Source: JAVBLP01 sp031553505
GTDB taxonomy: Bacteria > Elusimicrobiota > Endomicrobiia > Endomicrobiales > Endomicrobiaceae
Direction: 5' to 3'
Assembly (NCBI GenBank): GCA_031553505.1
Contig: JAVBLP010000024.1
Coordinates: 1-51,737, forward strand
Length of the DNA: 51,737 nt
Position numbers and translations under genes: made by a program. This document shows positions 26,723 through 35,308 of this stretch, one piece after another (the first letter of the stretch is position 1; every line of letters begins with the position of its first letter). The notes under the pieces are model-generated. The model worked only from the letters and a program-made list of their open reading frames with translations. It searched no databases and was not told where the DNA came from.

Positions 26723-29700
26723 ATGAATTTAGCAAAGCTGTCAATTAAACGCCCCACGTTTGTTATGTCTATACTTATGGCACTGATCATTTTAGGTATA
26801 GTTTCTTTCAGCAGGTTAAGCGTCAGAATGTTTCCGGACGTTGAATTTCCGTACGTTTTGGTGATGATAACTTACCAGGGGGCCGGTGTCGCGGAAATAG
26901 AGCAGCTTGTTTCCAAGCCGGTTGAAGACGCCGTCAGCGGGGTTTCCGGCTTAAAACACGTTTATTCGTTTAACCAGGATAACATATCTATTGTATTTGG
27001 CGAATTTGAACTTTCAAAAGATCCGGACATAGCCGCGCAGGAAGTCAGGGATAAAGTAGGGCAGATAAAACAGACTCTTCCCGATGACATAGAAGAACCG
27101 ATTATCATGAAAGCGGATATGAACAGCATGCCGCTTGTTACGATGAGTTTAAAATCCACTACTCTTACGCCGAAACAGCTGTATGATTTTGCCGATGACG
27201 TGGTCGCGAAAGATTTTGCGCAGGTTGGCGGCGTTTCACAGGTTCAGATAATAGGCGGACAGAAAAGAGAAATCCATATACTTGCCGATAAATCAAAACT
27301 GAAAGAATATGAAATGACTCTTACGCAGCTTGCCGCGAGAATACAGGCAAATACGCTAAATATTCCCGCCGGAAAAGTCGACAGGGGCAGCAGGGAAATC
27401 GCTTTCAGGACTATGGGCGAATTTAAAACCGTAAAGCAGATAGACGATGTTGTCGTAAATTTTATGGGTAATGACGTACCTGTAACCGTTAAAGAAATTG
27501 CCAAAGTCGAAGACAGCGTTGAACAGGAAGTTTCCCGAGCGAGGCTTGATTTTAAAGACGAAGATGGAAATATCATATACGAACCTTCATTGCTTATAAA
27601 CATATACAGGCAGGCGAAAGGCAATGACGTTGCGATTTCTGACGGCGTTAAGGCGAAAATAACTGAAACTAACGAAAAGTATAAAAGATATGAAGGCAGG
27701 CCGCAGCTTACTATGATATCCGATACCGCGCGCGGCGTGAGAATGAACCTTGATGATGTGCGCTCTACTATTATGGAAGGGATATTCCTCGCAATAGTGG
27801 TAGTGTATTTCTTCCTTGGAAGCTGGCGTTCTACTTTTATTACGGCATTAGCATTGCCGAACAGCCTTATAGGCGCATTTGTTTTTATGTACTTGTTTGG
27901 CTTTAGTTTAAATGTTATTTCGCTTATGTCTTTGTCATTGGCGGTCGGGCTTTTGATAGATGACGCTATAGTTGTGCGAGAAAATATATTCAGGCATTAT
28001 GAAGAAGGCGCCGATCCGGTGACTGCGGCTGTAGACGGTACAAATGAAGTTATGCTCGCGGTTATCGCTACAACAAGCACGGTTATCGCCGTGTTTTTTC
28101 CTGTAGCTTTTTTAAGCGGTATAATGGGGCAGTTTTTCAGGGAATTTGGCTTAACTGTCGTGTTTGCGATGCTTATATCAGTACTTGACGCGCTGACTAT
28201 AGCGCCTATGCTTTCCGCATATATAATACCAGAACATAAAGTGAAAGAACCAAAGAGAACAAGTTTTGGTATGACTTCATTTAAAATCAGAGGCATGATT
28301 GTAACCGTATTCAGAGCGCTTACCGTTACGTGGTTCAATAAAGTTTTTGATTTTGTGGAATATTGTTATAAAAGCACAATATCGTTTATTGTAAGAAAAG
28401 ATTTATTTAGCATACCTGTTAGGGTATTTGGCAAAGAAAGGCATATCGGTTTAAGCTGGAAGTTTATTACGCTTGTAATCGCCGCTTTGATTTTTGCGGG
28501 AACGCTCGGCATAGCTAAAAAACATTTAAAAACTACGTTTATGCCGGCTTCGGAATGGGGCGAGTTTAACGTGAATGTTGAAGCTAAACCAGGAACTTCT
28601 CTCGACCAGATGGATAAATACTCTAAAGAAATTGAAGAGTTGATTATAAGCAATCCTAATGTTGAGCTTGTTTCCGCGTCTGTTGGCTCCGCGAGTATGT
28701 TTACAAGCCTTGCAAGCCAGACAAGTCTGTACGTTAAAATGATACCAAATGACGGCAGGGGCGGCATTATCCAAAAAATTGCGGGGATATTCAGTAAAAA
28801 GAAAAGAGAAGCTGCTAAAAATGCCAAAAAAAGGACTATGACTACTTCTGAACTGAAGGATTATCTTAGGCAGGAATTGCATTCGAGATACGGCGATTCA
28901 CTTGAAGTGTCGATTTTAAGGCAGTCTGTCGGCGGCGGCGGGGAAAGTGAATTTGTGCTTGATTTGGTTGGCGCTGATGTTGATACGCTTTATGATGTCG
29001 CACAGGTGCTGAAAGAAAGATTTAAGAGCATTCCTGGGCTTGTTGACATAAAGTCCAACTATAAAATAGGTAAGCCGGAAATACAGATACATATGGATAC
29101 AAAAAAGATGGAAAATTTCGGAGTGAGTTCCGTGGTAGCCGGTAATGAAATAAGGGCTATGATTGACGGCGTGAAAGCCGGAAAATTCAGAGAAAACGGC
29201 TTGGAATATGATATACGCGTAAAACTTAATGAGGACCAGAAAGACATTGCGAAAAGTTTTGATACTATTTATGTCAATAATGTAAACGGAAAACTCATTA
29301 AGCTTAAAAACGTAGCTCATACGGAAGATGAGTCCGGCCCTACGCAGGTTTTTAGAAAGGACAGATCGCGTTTTGTGACTGTTGAAGGCAATTTAGATTC
29401 CGGCGGTACAATCGGCGAAGTGCAGAGCGTCGCGATAAAGATTTTTAACGAAGAAAAATCAAACCCTAAAAACGCTGCAAAATGGAGGAATGTAGAGTAC
29501 AGAACTTCAGGTAACGCGGAAGAAATGAAAACTATGTTTGCAAGCATCTTGCTTGCAGGCGGTCTGTCGCTTGCGTTTATTTTCATGGTTTTGGCAAGCT
29601 TGTACGAATCAATAATCACTCCGTTTACAATTATGACGGCATTGCCGCTCGCAATTATAGGCGGTGTTATCGCGCTTCTCATTTCAAACCAGCCTATAGA

Positions 29701-30112
29701 TATGTTTACAATGATAGGTATGATAATGTTGCTGGGTATTGTTGCCAAAAACTCAATTTTGATGGTTGACTACATACAGCAGCTTATGCGCGCGGGCAAC
29801 AGCATAGAAGATTCTATAGTAAAAGCAGGAACGATAAGGCTGCGTCCGATTCTTATGACGTCATTTGCGTTGATAGCGGGTATGTTGCCTACGGCGTTAG
29901 GTCTTAGCGAAGTAGGACAGTTTAGAAGAGGGATGGGTATAGTTGTTATCGGCGGTATTGTAAGCTCTACAGTGCTTACGCTTTTGGTTGTTCCGGCGAT
30001 ATTTGAGTATATGGATAAATTCAGACGTTTCTTGAGAGGTCTTGTAGGCAGGCCTGAAAGAAGAATGGTTGATATGAGCGATAAAGAACTTGCCGCAAAA
30101 AAACTTTCTTAA
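26723..30112 (+). CDS. RND efflux permease, HAE1-like (second copy)
   Basis: This 1129-residue paralogue of the preceding pump is about 50 residues longer, with extra sequence around residues 520-590 and a Lys-rich insert (FSKKKREAAKNAKKR) near residue 690. The acidic pair D413/D414 and K1009 of the proton relay are kept. It has its own promoter and the upstream terminator separates it, so the two pumps may be made under different conditions. They could form separate homotrimers or, as in MdtBC, a mixed trimer; sequence alone does not decide. No adaptor or tolC-like gene adjoins this copy. Confidence 0.9.
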   Translation: MNLAKLSIKRPTFVMSILMALIILGIVSFSRLSVRMFPDVEFPYVLVMITYQGAGVAEIEQLVSKPVEDAVSGVSGLKHVYSFNQDNISIVFGEFELSKDPDIAAQEVRDKVGQIKQTLPDDIEEPIIMKADMNSMPLVTMSLKSTTLTPKQLYDFADDVVAKDFAQVGGVSQVQIIGGQKREIHILADKSKLKEYEMTLTQLAARIQANTLNIPAGKVDRGSREIAFRTMGEFKTVKQIDDVVVNFMGNDVPVTVKEIAKVEDSVEQEVSRARLDFKDEDGNIIYEPSLLINIYRQAKGNDVAISDGVKAKITETNEKYKRYEGRPQLTMISDTARGVRMNLDDVRSTIMEGIFLAIVVVYFFLGSWRSTFITALALPNSLIGAFVFMYLFGFSLNVISLMSLSLAVGLLIDDAIVVRENIFRHYEEGADPVTAAVDGTNEVMLAVIATTSTVIAVFFPVAFLSGIMGQFFREFGLTVVFAMLISVLDALTIAPMLSAYIIPEHKVKEPKRTSFGMTSFKIRGMIVTVFRALTVTWFNKVFDFVEYCYKSTISFIVRKDLFSIPVRVFGKERHIGLSWKFITLVIAALIFAGTLGIAKKHLKTTFMPASEWGEFNVNVEAKPGTSLDQMDKYSKEIEELIISNPNVELVSASVGSASMFTSLASQTSLYVKMIPNDGRGGIIQKIAGIFSKKKREAAKNAKKRTMTTSELKDYLRQELHSRYGDSLEVSILRQSVGGGGESEFVLDLVGADVDTLYDVAQVLKERFKSIPGLVDIKSNYKIGKPEIQIHMDTKKMENFGVSSVVAGNEIRAMIDGVKAGKFRENGLEYDIRVKLNEDQKDIAKSFDTIYVNNVNGKLIKLKNVAHTEDESGPTQVFRKDRSRFVTVEGNLDSGGTIGEVQSVAIKIFNEEKSNPKNAAKWRNVEYRTSGNAEEMKTMFASILLAGGLSLAFIFMVLASLYESIITPFTIMTALPLAIIGGVIALLISNQPIDMFTMIGMIMLLGIVAKNSILMVDYIQQLMRAGNSIEDSIVKAGTIRLRPILMTSFALIAGMLPTALGLSEVGQFRRGMGIVVIGGIVSSTVLTLLVVPAIFEYMDKFRRFLRGLVGRPERRMVDMSDKELAAKKLS

Positions 30113-30123
30113 GGTAAATGCAA

Positions 30124-30149
30124 AATCGCATAGTATTTTCTATGCGATT
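30124..30149 (+). terminator. Hairpin after the second RND gene
   Basis: A perfect 10-bp stem, AATCGCATAG with CTATGCGATT and a 6-nt loop, 12 nt after the stop. It lacks a T tract, so it may protect the mRNA 3' end instead of terminating transcription. Confidence 0.45.
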
Positions 30150-30150
30150 A

Positions 30151-30179
30151 TTGACTGAAATCAACCTTTTTGTTATAAT
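30151..30179 (+). promoter_or_regulatory. Strong promoter of the tRNA pair
   Basis: TTGACT (30151-30156), 17-nt spacer, TATAAT (30174-30179), 14 nt before tRNA-Arg. Confidence 0.8.
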
Positions 30180-30193
30180 ACCGATTCTTAAGT

Positions 30194-30267
30194 GTCTCCG
30201 TAGCTCAATTGGATAGAGCAACTGCCTTCTAAGCAGTAGGTTAGGTGTTCAACTCACCTCGGAGACG
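30194..30267 (+). tRNA. tRNA-Arg (anticodon TCT)
   Basis: The acceptor stem GTCTCCG/CGGAGAC, D arm AGCTCAATTGGATAGAGC, anticodon stem ACTGC/GCAGT with loop CTTCTAA, and T arm AGGTG-TTCAACT-CACCT form a complete cloverleaf. Anticodon TCT reads AGA/AGG. CCA is not encoded. Confidence 0.95.
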
Positions 30268-30300
30268 CTCTAAGAAGATGTCTTATAACATTCCTTAACG

Positions 30301-30374
30301 GTGGTTGTAGCTCAACTGGTTAGAGCGTCGGTTTGTGGAGCCGAAGGCTGCGGGTTCAAGTCCCGTCAGCCACC
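30301..30374 (+). tRNA. tRNA-His (anticodon GTG)
   Basis: Acceptor GTGGTTG/CAGCCAC, anticodon stem TCGGT/GCCGA with loop TTGTGGA, and T arm GCGGG-TTCAAGT-CCCGT. The G at 30300 can serve as the extra 5' G-1 pairing with C73, the histidine identity mark. Its 3' end is the attachment site of the following island. Confidence 0.95.
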
Positions 30375-30377
30375 CAT
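30354..30377 (+). repeat. Attachment core copy 1 (tRNA-His 3' end)
   Basis: These 24 bp, from the T loop through CCCAT, recur exactly at 33720-33743. They mark the left border of the island. Confidence 0.85.
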
Positions 30378-30677
30378 TTTCAAAAACACATTCAAAAATC
30401 AATCAGTTTTTAAATCAAGACAAATCAAATAAATAAACCTTTCCCGACGACAAGCCAGGAAAGGCTTTTTTATTCTCTGAAAGAGATACGACTTATCTTG
30501 CACGGTAAACCCGTAAAATCGGCAATACAATCGCTCTTTCTATCTGTTTCGCCGATTCTTAATCGACAGAAATTTAATCGTTGATTTCTCTTATAGGCAA
30601 GGGTTTATTACTGAGAAATGTCACAGATAAAAGCGAATGATAATGCTAGTAAAGCCAGGTTATTTTCTTGTGCTTTT
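30375..30677. other. Gene-free left arm of the islet
   Basis: It holds a 27-bp stretch (30389-30415) that recurs with two changes at 48022-48048, and the hairpin at 30438-30471. Nothing else is recognised. Confidence 0.5.
30438..30471 (+). terminator. Terminator of the tRNA transcript
   Basis: CCTTTCC (30438-30444) pairs with GGAAAGG (30458-30464), followed by C and six T. An alternative shorter AAGCC/GGCTT stem shares the same T run. Confidence 0.6.
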
Positions 30678-30992
30678 TCAACTGTTACCAGCAACTTTCA
30701 CAATATCTACATAAGCTATAGCTAATGATGTTATAGAAAAAACAGTTAAAAATAATGCAATATGTATATGTCTTTTATTTTTATTAGCGGATGCTGATAT
30801 AAATAAAAGGATAGCAGGTATGAAAGATAGTGCTGACAGTGCCAATAATACAGTATGTAAAATGCTGAAAATATATGCGATTTCAATTGGTAGTTGCGGT
30901 GAAATATCAAAAAAATATAATATGTTTGGAAAGCATCCTAAAAGAAACGCTGTAAAAAATGCAAATACTATAGTTTTTAATGTTTTTTCCAT
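30678..30992 (-). CDS. Small membrane protein of unknown function
   Basis: This protein of about 104 residues has three hydrophobic segments (roughly 8-28, 38-63 and 77-98). No family is recognised. ATG 30992 is preferred over GTG 30998 because AGGAA lies 7 nt before it. It overlaps the end of the lipoprotein gene and is probably translated from the same mRNA, so it may support or protect against that protein, for example as an immunity protein. That role is inferred only from position. Confidence 0.55.
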   Translation of the reverse strand: MEKTLKTIVFAFFTAFLLGCFPNILYFFDISPQLPIEIAYIFSILHTVLLALSALSFIPAILLFISASANKNKRHIHIALFLTVFSITSLAIAYVDIVKVAGNS

Positions 30993-32428
30993 GACCACTT
31001 TCCTGTTTTATCTATAACATCCAAAAGGTCTTTATTTTTAAGAATTTCTTTAATATAAGATAAATCATCCTTGATTCCTTTTTCGAGTAATTCTTTACCT
31101 GTTTCTCTGCCGACTTTATTGTTGTGCATATCCATCTCTTTTTGTCTTTGTGTTTGGTCCTTATCAAATATCTCATGGTTTGTAGCAAATTCTTCAGCTA
31201 AACTTTCGCCTATATCTCTTACCATTAATGCGTTCCAAATAGCATGCCTAAATGCGTCACTTTCATCATCGGATCCATTTCGTAAAAAAGATGCCTTGGT
31301 GTATTGTGTGGACATAAAGCCTTCCCCAAGAAAAGACAGTAATGCACGTTTATCTTTGATATTATCCAGCATAGACTTACTATCGCCGCTATTTCCTATT
31401 TTAGATAACAATAGAGCAAGCAATTTGTCTATTTCTTTTTCAATGTCATCTTTGTATTTATCATGTTCATCAAATATTGACGACAAATCAAAACCTATCG
31501 GCTGTATTCCGTCACGCAAAGGATCTAAAAATGCGCTACAGCTTATTACATGTAAAAAAGTTGTTAAGTTTATAAAAGTTATTGTTGTGCCAGAAAAACC
31601 GGAGCTTTGTGTAAGCGTGTATATGTCATAACCATCTGCTTTAATAGGATTTTTATCAGGCAAAAGTTTTATTTTTGAAACTATGTCCTCTACGTTTTTT
31701 GCATATTCCTGATATGTATAAGATTTTCCTTTAACCATGTTCATTGCTTCTTCTGCCTTGTTATAAAAAGGTATGTTTGATTTTGCATATTTTGTAAGTT
31801 GTGATTTTAATTCTGACTTAATCATGTTATTTACTTTTAAATAAGACGTTGGATCTATTTTTAACAAAAATTCTTGTTGTTCTAAGGGAAGATTTTCAAA
31901 TTTAACATCATTTTTTAAATTCCATAATAAAAGCTGTTTTTTTGTACCATTAAATTTATTTTTAGAGTTGGAATACAGCATTATTTCTTTATAAAGCGGT
32001 ATGTCAGGAGATGTCTTTCTAAGGATAAACTGCTCATTGCTACTCGGTGACCCTCCATGCGGGTTTAAACAGTATGATTCGAATTTATAAGTTGTTTTGC
32101 TGTTAGGCGGAATAGAGAAGTATCCTTCGTTTCTGTTAAAATCAATAGATTTGAATTTTTTGTATTCTTCTAATAATAAAGATAAATCACCTCCCAATTT
32201 CTGGAGATTTTCAATATTAAGTTTTTTATCTGTTTCTGTTAATGCTTTATTAAAGGACCTAATTCTTTCTAGGAGATTTTTGTGGCTAAATTGTATGTAA
32301 TCGTATTCTTGTAGTTTTGGTGTTTTTTCAGGCATAAGTCTGTCTGGTGATATCAATTTTGTTGAACACGCATTTAAAAACAAGCAGATAGAAAGGAGTA
32401 AAGAAAAAAATCTATTAAGTTTTTTCAT
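30977..32428 (-). CDS. Lipoprotein with a C-terminal toxin-like (DUF6973-type) domain
   Basis: This 483-residue protein has a lipobox (LFLNAC, Cys21), so it is an exported lipoprotein. Residues 25-370 are helical and unrecognised. The C-terminal segment has DAFRHAIWNALMVRD (391 on), NHE (417-419) and MDMHNNKVGRETG (431-443). This His/Asn pattern is shared with domains at the ends of RHS and other polymorphic-toxin proteins (DUF6973-like), suggesting a metal-dependent activity. It lies 10 nt after the Fic gene stop and is co-transcribed with it. Whether it is a toxin or a cell-envelope enzyme is open. Confidence 0.6.
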   Translation of the reverse strand: MKKLNRFFSLLLSICLFLNACSTKLISPDRLMPEKTPKLQEYDYIQFSHKNLLERIRSFNKALTETDKKLNIENLQKLGGDLSLLLEEYKKFKSIDFNRNEGYFSIPPNSKTTYKFESYCLNPHGGSPSSNEQFILRKTSPDIPLYKEIMLYSNSKNKFNGTKKQLLLWNLKNDVKFENLPLEQQEFLLKIDPTSYLKVNNMIKSELKSQLTKYAKSNIPFYNKAEEAMNMVKGKSYTYQEYAKNVEDIVSKIKLLPDKNPIKADGYDIYTLTQSSGFSGTTITFINLTTFLHVISCSAFLDPLRDGIQPIGFDLSSIFDEHDKYKDDIEKEIDKLLALLLSKIGNSGDSKSMLDNIKDKRALLSFLGEGFMSTQYTKASFLRNGSDDESDAFRHAIWNALMVRDIGESLAEEFATNHEIFDKDQTQRQKEMDMHNNKVGRETGKELLEKGIKDDLSYIKEILKNKDLLDVIDKTGKWSWKKH

Positions 32429-32438
32429 TTTCTGCCTC

Positions 32439-33500
32439 TTATTTTTTTAGTATATATTTCCTATTCTTTTTTGATTTGTCAGCTATTTTTAAAAATCCGG
32501 AATTAACAAGATTTTGAGCAAGCTGCCTGGCGGTTCTTGGGGAAAACTTAAACAGTTTTTCTAAATCTTTGCTTGTTATATAATCATTCTTTTCAAATAA
32601 CGTTAAAATTTTCTTTTGGCGCGCATCAAAAATACGCAGTTTATCAGACTGATCTTCCTGACCTTTTTCTCTTTCAAGATGATTTTCGATTTTGTTGAAA
32701 GATTCAAGCATGCCGGCTATAAAATATTCTATCCAGCTTGTAATATTGGCAGTAGCTCTTCCAAAATAATAATTATGTGATTCTCCGATATCTATAGCTG
32801 AATAATAATCCTGCAGATTTTTTGCATAATATTCTTCCAAGTTATATATGCCTTTTAAATCATATCCGTTAAGATGTAAAACTAAAGTGGTTAATATTCT
32901 TGCAGTTCTGCCGTTGCCATCATAATAAGGATGTATGGTTGCATATTGATAATGTGTTATTGCGGCTAAGATAGGTACAGGGATTTCGTTTGTGTTTTTA
33001 TTTAGCCATTCAACAAGTGCTGACATTAGTTCCGGAACATCTTTTGCTTCAGGTGGAAGATATACTATTCGCCCGTTACCCAATTCTTTTATTACATTTT
33101 GTTCAGTTCTGTATTCTGTAGGCACAGGTTTATTTGAACCCATTATATAGCCATGAAGTGTCTTTATGTCTTTTTCCGTAATCGCAGTTTTTTTAGAAAC
33201 AAGTTTTGATACTTCATCCAAAGCTCTGTAATATCCTTTTATTTCTTTTTCGTCTCTTTCTCGGCCTTTTATTTGTTTATGCTGAAGGAGAACTTCAGAT
33301 ACTTCTTTTTGTGTTAATCTGTTGCCTTCAATCATTGTAGAATAGTGTGTAGAAAATAATTTTGACGATTCTCTAAGGCTTGCTAAAACTTTAGGGGTTA
33401 AAGGTAAAGATTTTACCCTTTCCTTAATGGCTTCTATTTCTAGAAGTTTTTTAAGAAGGTCATTGGTTATGGAATACTTAGGTTCAAATTTTAATGGCAT
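32439..33500 (-). CDS. Fic-domain AMP-transferase with N-terminal inhibitory motif and winged helix
   Basis: This protein of about 353 residues carries the Fic motif HPYYDGNGRTAR, with catalytic His190. The sequence STMIEGN (54-60) fits the self-inhibitory (S/T)xxxE(G/N) helix, so activity is probably autoinhibited. The last 75 residues form a winged helix (YITSKDLEKLFKFSPRTARQ). This architecture matches stand-alone Fic regulators that AMPylate a cellular protein or themselves. ATG 33500 is preferred, although its GGAG is 13 nt away; GTG 33512 is too close (1 nt). Five copies of a 10-bp motif cover the start region, which suggests self-regulation through the winged helix. Confidence 0.88.
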   Translation of the reverse strand: MPLKFEPKYSITNDLLKKLLEIEAIKERVKSLPLTPKVLASLRESSKLFSTHYSTMIEGNRLTQKEVSEVLLQHKQIKGRERDEKEIKGYYRALDEVSKLVSKKTAITEKDIKTLHGYIMGSNKPVPTEYRTEQNVIKELGNGRIVYLPPEAKDVPELMSALVEWLNKNTNEIPVPILAAITHYQYATIHPYYDGNGRTARILTTLVLHLNGYDLKGIYNLEEYYAKNLQDYYSAIDIGESHNYYFGRATANITSWIEYFIAGMLESFNKIENHLEREKGQEDQSDKLRIFDARQKKILTLFEKNDYITSKDLEKLFKFSPRTARQLAQNLVNSGFLKIADKSKKNRKYILKK

Positions 33501-33551
33501 ATTTAATGGCACACTCCTATGCCATTATTATGCCATTAAATTGCCGTTAAA
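33490..33551. promoter_or_regulatory. Five-copy operator-like array over the fic start
   Basis: Two copies of TTTAATGGCA (33490-33499, 33502-33511) are followed by three inverted copies, TGCCATTATT (33520-33529), TGCCATTAAA (33531-33540) and TGCCGTTAAA (33542-33551). Copies within each group are spaced 11-12 bp, about one helical turn. The array covers the start codon and ribosome site of fic. Confidence 0.6.
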
Positions 33552-33719
33552 TCAAGCAGTATTTATACTATTTTTAAGCTAGTGTAACCCCAAGGGGGTG
33601 GTAGAGTAAAGCACGTTCAGTTGATGATAAAGTTATTGAAAATTCAATAAGAATATGACTTGACTTCTCCTTGATAGTAAGTAACAATGTAAGTAATAAT
33701 GGAGGACTTTCTCTAAGTA

Positions 33720-33743
33720 GTTCAAGTCCCGTCAGCCACCCAT
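33720..33743 (+). repeat. Attachment core copy 2, inside the end of the serine recombinase gene
   Basis: An exact 24-bp copy of 30354-30377. On the minus strand it encodes the last residues MGG and the stop codon of the recombinase. Confidence 0.85.
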
Positions 33744-35222
33744 AGTTTGACTAAGCGTCTGTTTTGAGCGAAAAACCCTTGTAAAATAAGGATTTCTTAT
33801 GGGTTGGACTAAATTATCCCTGAAAACGAATCCTAATGGCGTAGTCAAACACTGAATCCTTTGCTTCAAGTCTAAATCTGCATCTTTCCATAAATCACCA
33901 ATATTTAGCATAAACTTTTTAGCAAACTCCCACGCTTCTTTTAGTTCTTCATCGCTTGAAACATCTGATAAGCAGCATTTCTTTTCATTAATTCTTTCAT
34001 CCAAGTCTTCAATAGCTATTTTTCCATTTTCTTCAGAAATTATACCTTTAGCCGTTAAAGAGATAGTTTTTAGCTTCTCTGATTCCATTGCCTCAACTTC
34101 TCTTTTAAGAGCATCATTTTGCCTTAAAACAGTCTTAGTTTGTTCTGCATATTGTTCAACTACCATTTTTTCATATAATTCCAATGCCTTTGGGCTTGCT
34201 TGAATGGAATATAAGTGTTTAAGATATTTATCTTCTATAAGTTGTTTAGAAAAACGAGGGCAGCCTTTATGATTATGACAATGGTAATAAGGAACAAGAG
34301 CGCCACTTTTACTTTTAGCATTGCTTGCCGTAAGCCTGCCTCCACATTTAGGACTGTATACGAACTGTCTTAATGGGAATTGAGGGTTATTCTTAAGTTT
34401 TGGTACTGCTGTTGCCCTTCTTCCGCAAAGAATATCCTGAACTTTAAAAAACAGTTCTTGTGAAATTAAAGGCTCATGAACTCCATTGATATGCTTGCCA
34501 TCGTTCTGATTGTAAATGTCAGGAAGCAACCCGCAATACACAGGGTTTCTTAGTAATGGGGAAAGTGTTTGTTTGCTTATATAAAATCCATCTTTCTTCA
34601 TAATTCCAATAATTTGTAGCATTGAATATAGCCCTTGACTTACTAAGTCAAACATTTTCTTTATGTGTTTAGCGTCTTCATTCGGTGTTAATACGCTCTT
34701 TCTTATCACAGGGTGTGTCTGAAAAGAATAACCACACATTTTTTTCAGCCATCTGCCATTCATTACTGCTTCTTGCATACCTGCTTTTGTTCTCTCACTA
34801 TTTATTTCGCTTTCCCATCCAGCAAAGACACTTTTTATATTTCTTACTAAATTACTGTTGGCGTTTTTTTCATTAGGTTCTTCAACAAAGAGTAAATGTA
34901 TTTTTGATTTATCCAATGCTTTTGTAAGAGATAAAAAATCCTCTGGGTTTCTTGTAAATCTATCAACTTTTAAGCAAATAACAGCAGAAATATTATTTTT
35001 TTTCGTAAAGCAGAAATTTAACATCTTCTTTAGTTCTGTTCTATTGGCAGTTCTTGCACTCTCGCCTCTTTCAATGAAGGGTTCAACTGCTAATATGTAT
35101 CCATGTTGTGCAGCAAATTCTCTGCATCTTTTTTCTTGATTTGAAAGACTTTCGCCTTTTTTTGCCTGTTCTTCGGTAGATACCCTGCAATAAATAACTG
35201 CAAATTTTAAATGGTCTGTCAT
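33732..35222 (-). CDS. Large serine recombinase
   Basis: This 496-residue protein has a resolvase catalytic domain (1-150) with the nucleophile Ser15 in YCRVSTEEQ and the active-site arginine segment KVDRFTRNPEDF. A recombinase domain (about 160-270, RTKAGMQEAVMNGR, NPVYCGLLPD), a zinc ribbon (about 290-330) and a C-terminal coiled coil follow. The ribbon reads SPKCGG where CxxCGG is usual, so one expected zinc ligand is Ser. All catalytic residues I can see are intact. The last codons and stop lie within the tRNA-derived attachment core, so the coding end should be unchanged on excision. It is the likely integrase of this island. Confidence 0.88.
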   Translation of the reverse strand: MTDHLKFAVIYCRVSTEEQAKKGESLSNQEKRCREFAAQHGYILAVEPFIERGESARTANRTELKKMLNFCFTKKNNISAVICLKVDRFTRNPEDFLSLTKALDKSKIHLLFVEEPNEKNANSNLVRNIKSVFAGWESEINSERTKAGMQEAVMNGRWLKKMCGYSFQTHPVIRKSVLTPNEDAKHIKKMFDLVSQGLYSMLQIIGIMKKDGFYISKQTLSPLLRNPVYCGLLPDIYNQNDGKHINGVHEPLISQELFFKVQDILCGRRATAVPKLKNNPQFPLRQFVYSPKCGGRLTASNAKSKSGALVPYYHCHNHKGCPRFSKQLIEDKYLKHLYSIQASPKALELYEKMVVEQYAEQTKTVLRQNDALKREVEAMESEKLKTISLTAKGIISEENGKIAIEDLDERINEKKCCLSDVSSDEELKEAWEFAKKFMLNIGDLWKDADLDLKQRIQCLTTPLGFVFRDNLVQPIRNPYFTRVFRSKQTLSQTMGG

Positions 35223-35308
35223 TTTTAATCTCCTTTTAATAAATCTGCCTACCTCATGTATAATAAAAACATTACACTATGAAGCAGGCAGTTTTTAATA
35301 TTTACTTT

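Larger units (their letters stand above)
30354..33743. mobile_element. 3.4-kb islet between two tRNA-His attachment cores, without its own recombinase
   Basis: The DNA between the exact 24-bp direct repeats carries three minus-strand genes (Fic protein, toxin-like lipoprotein, small membrane protein). It encodes no integrase, so if mobile it would depend on the recombinase immediately outside its right core. It reads like a passenger or satellite that entered the same tRNA site later than the larger element to its right. Confidence 0.6.
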
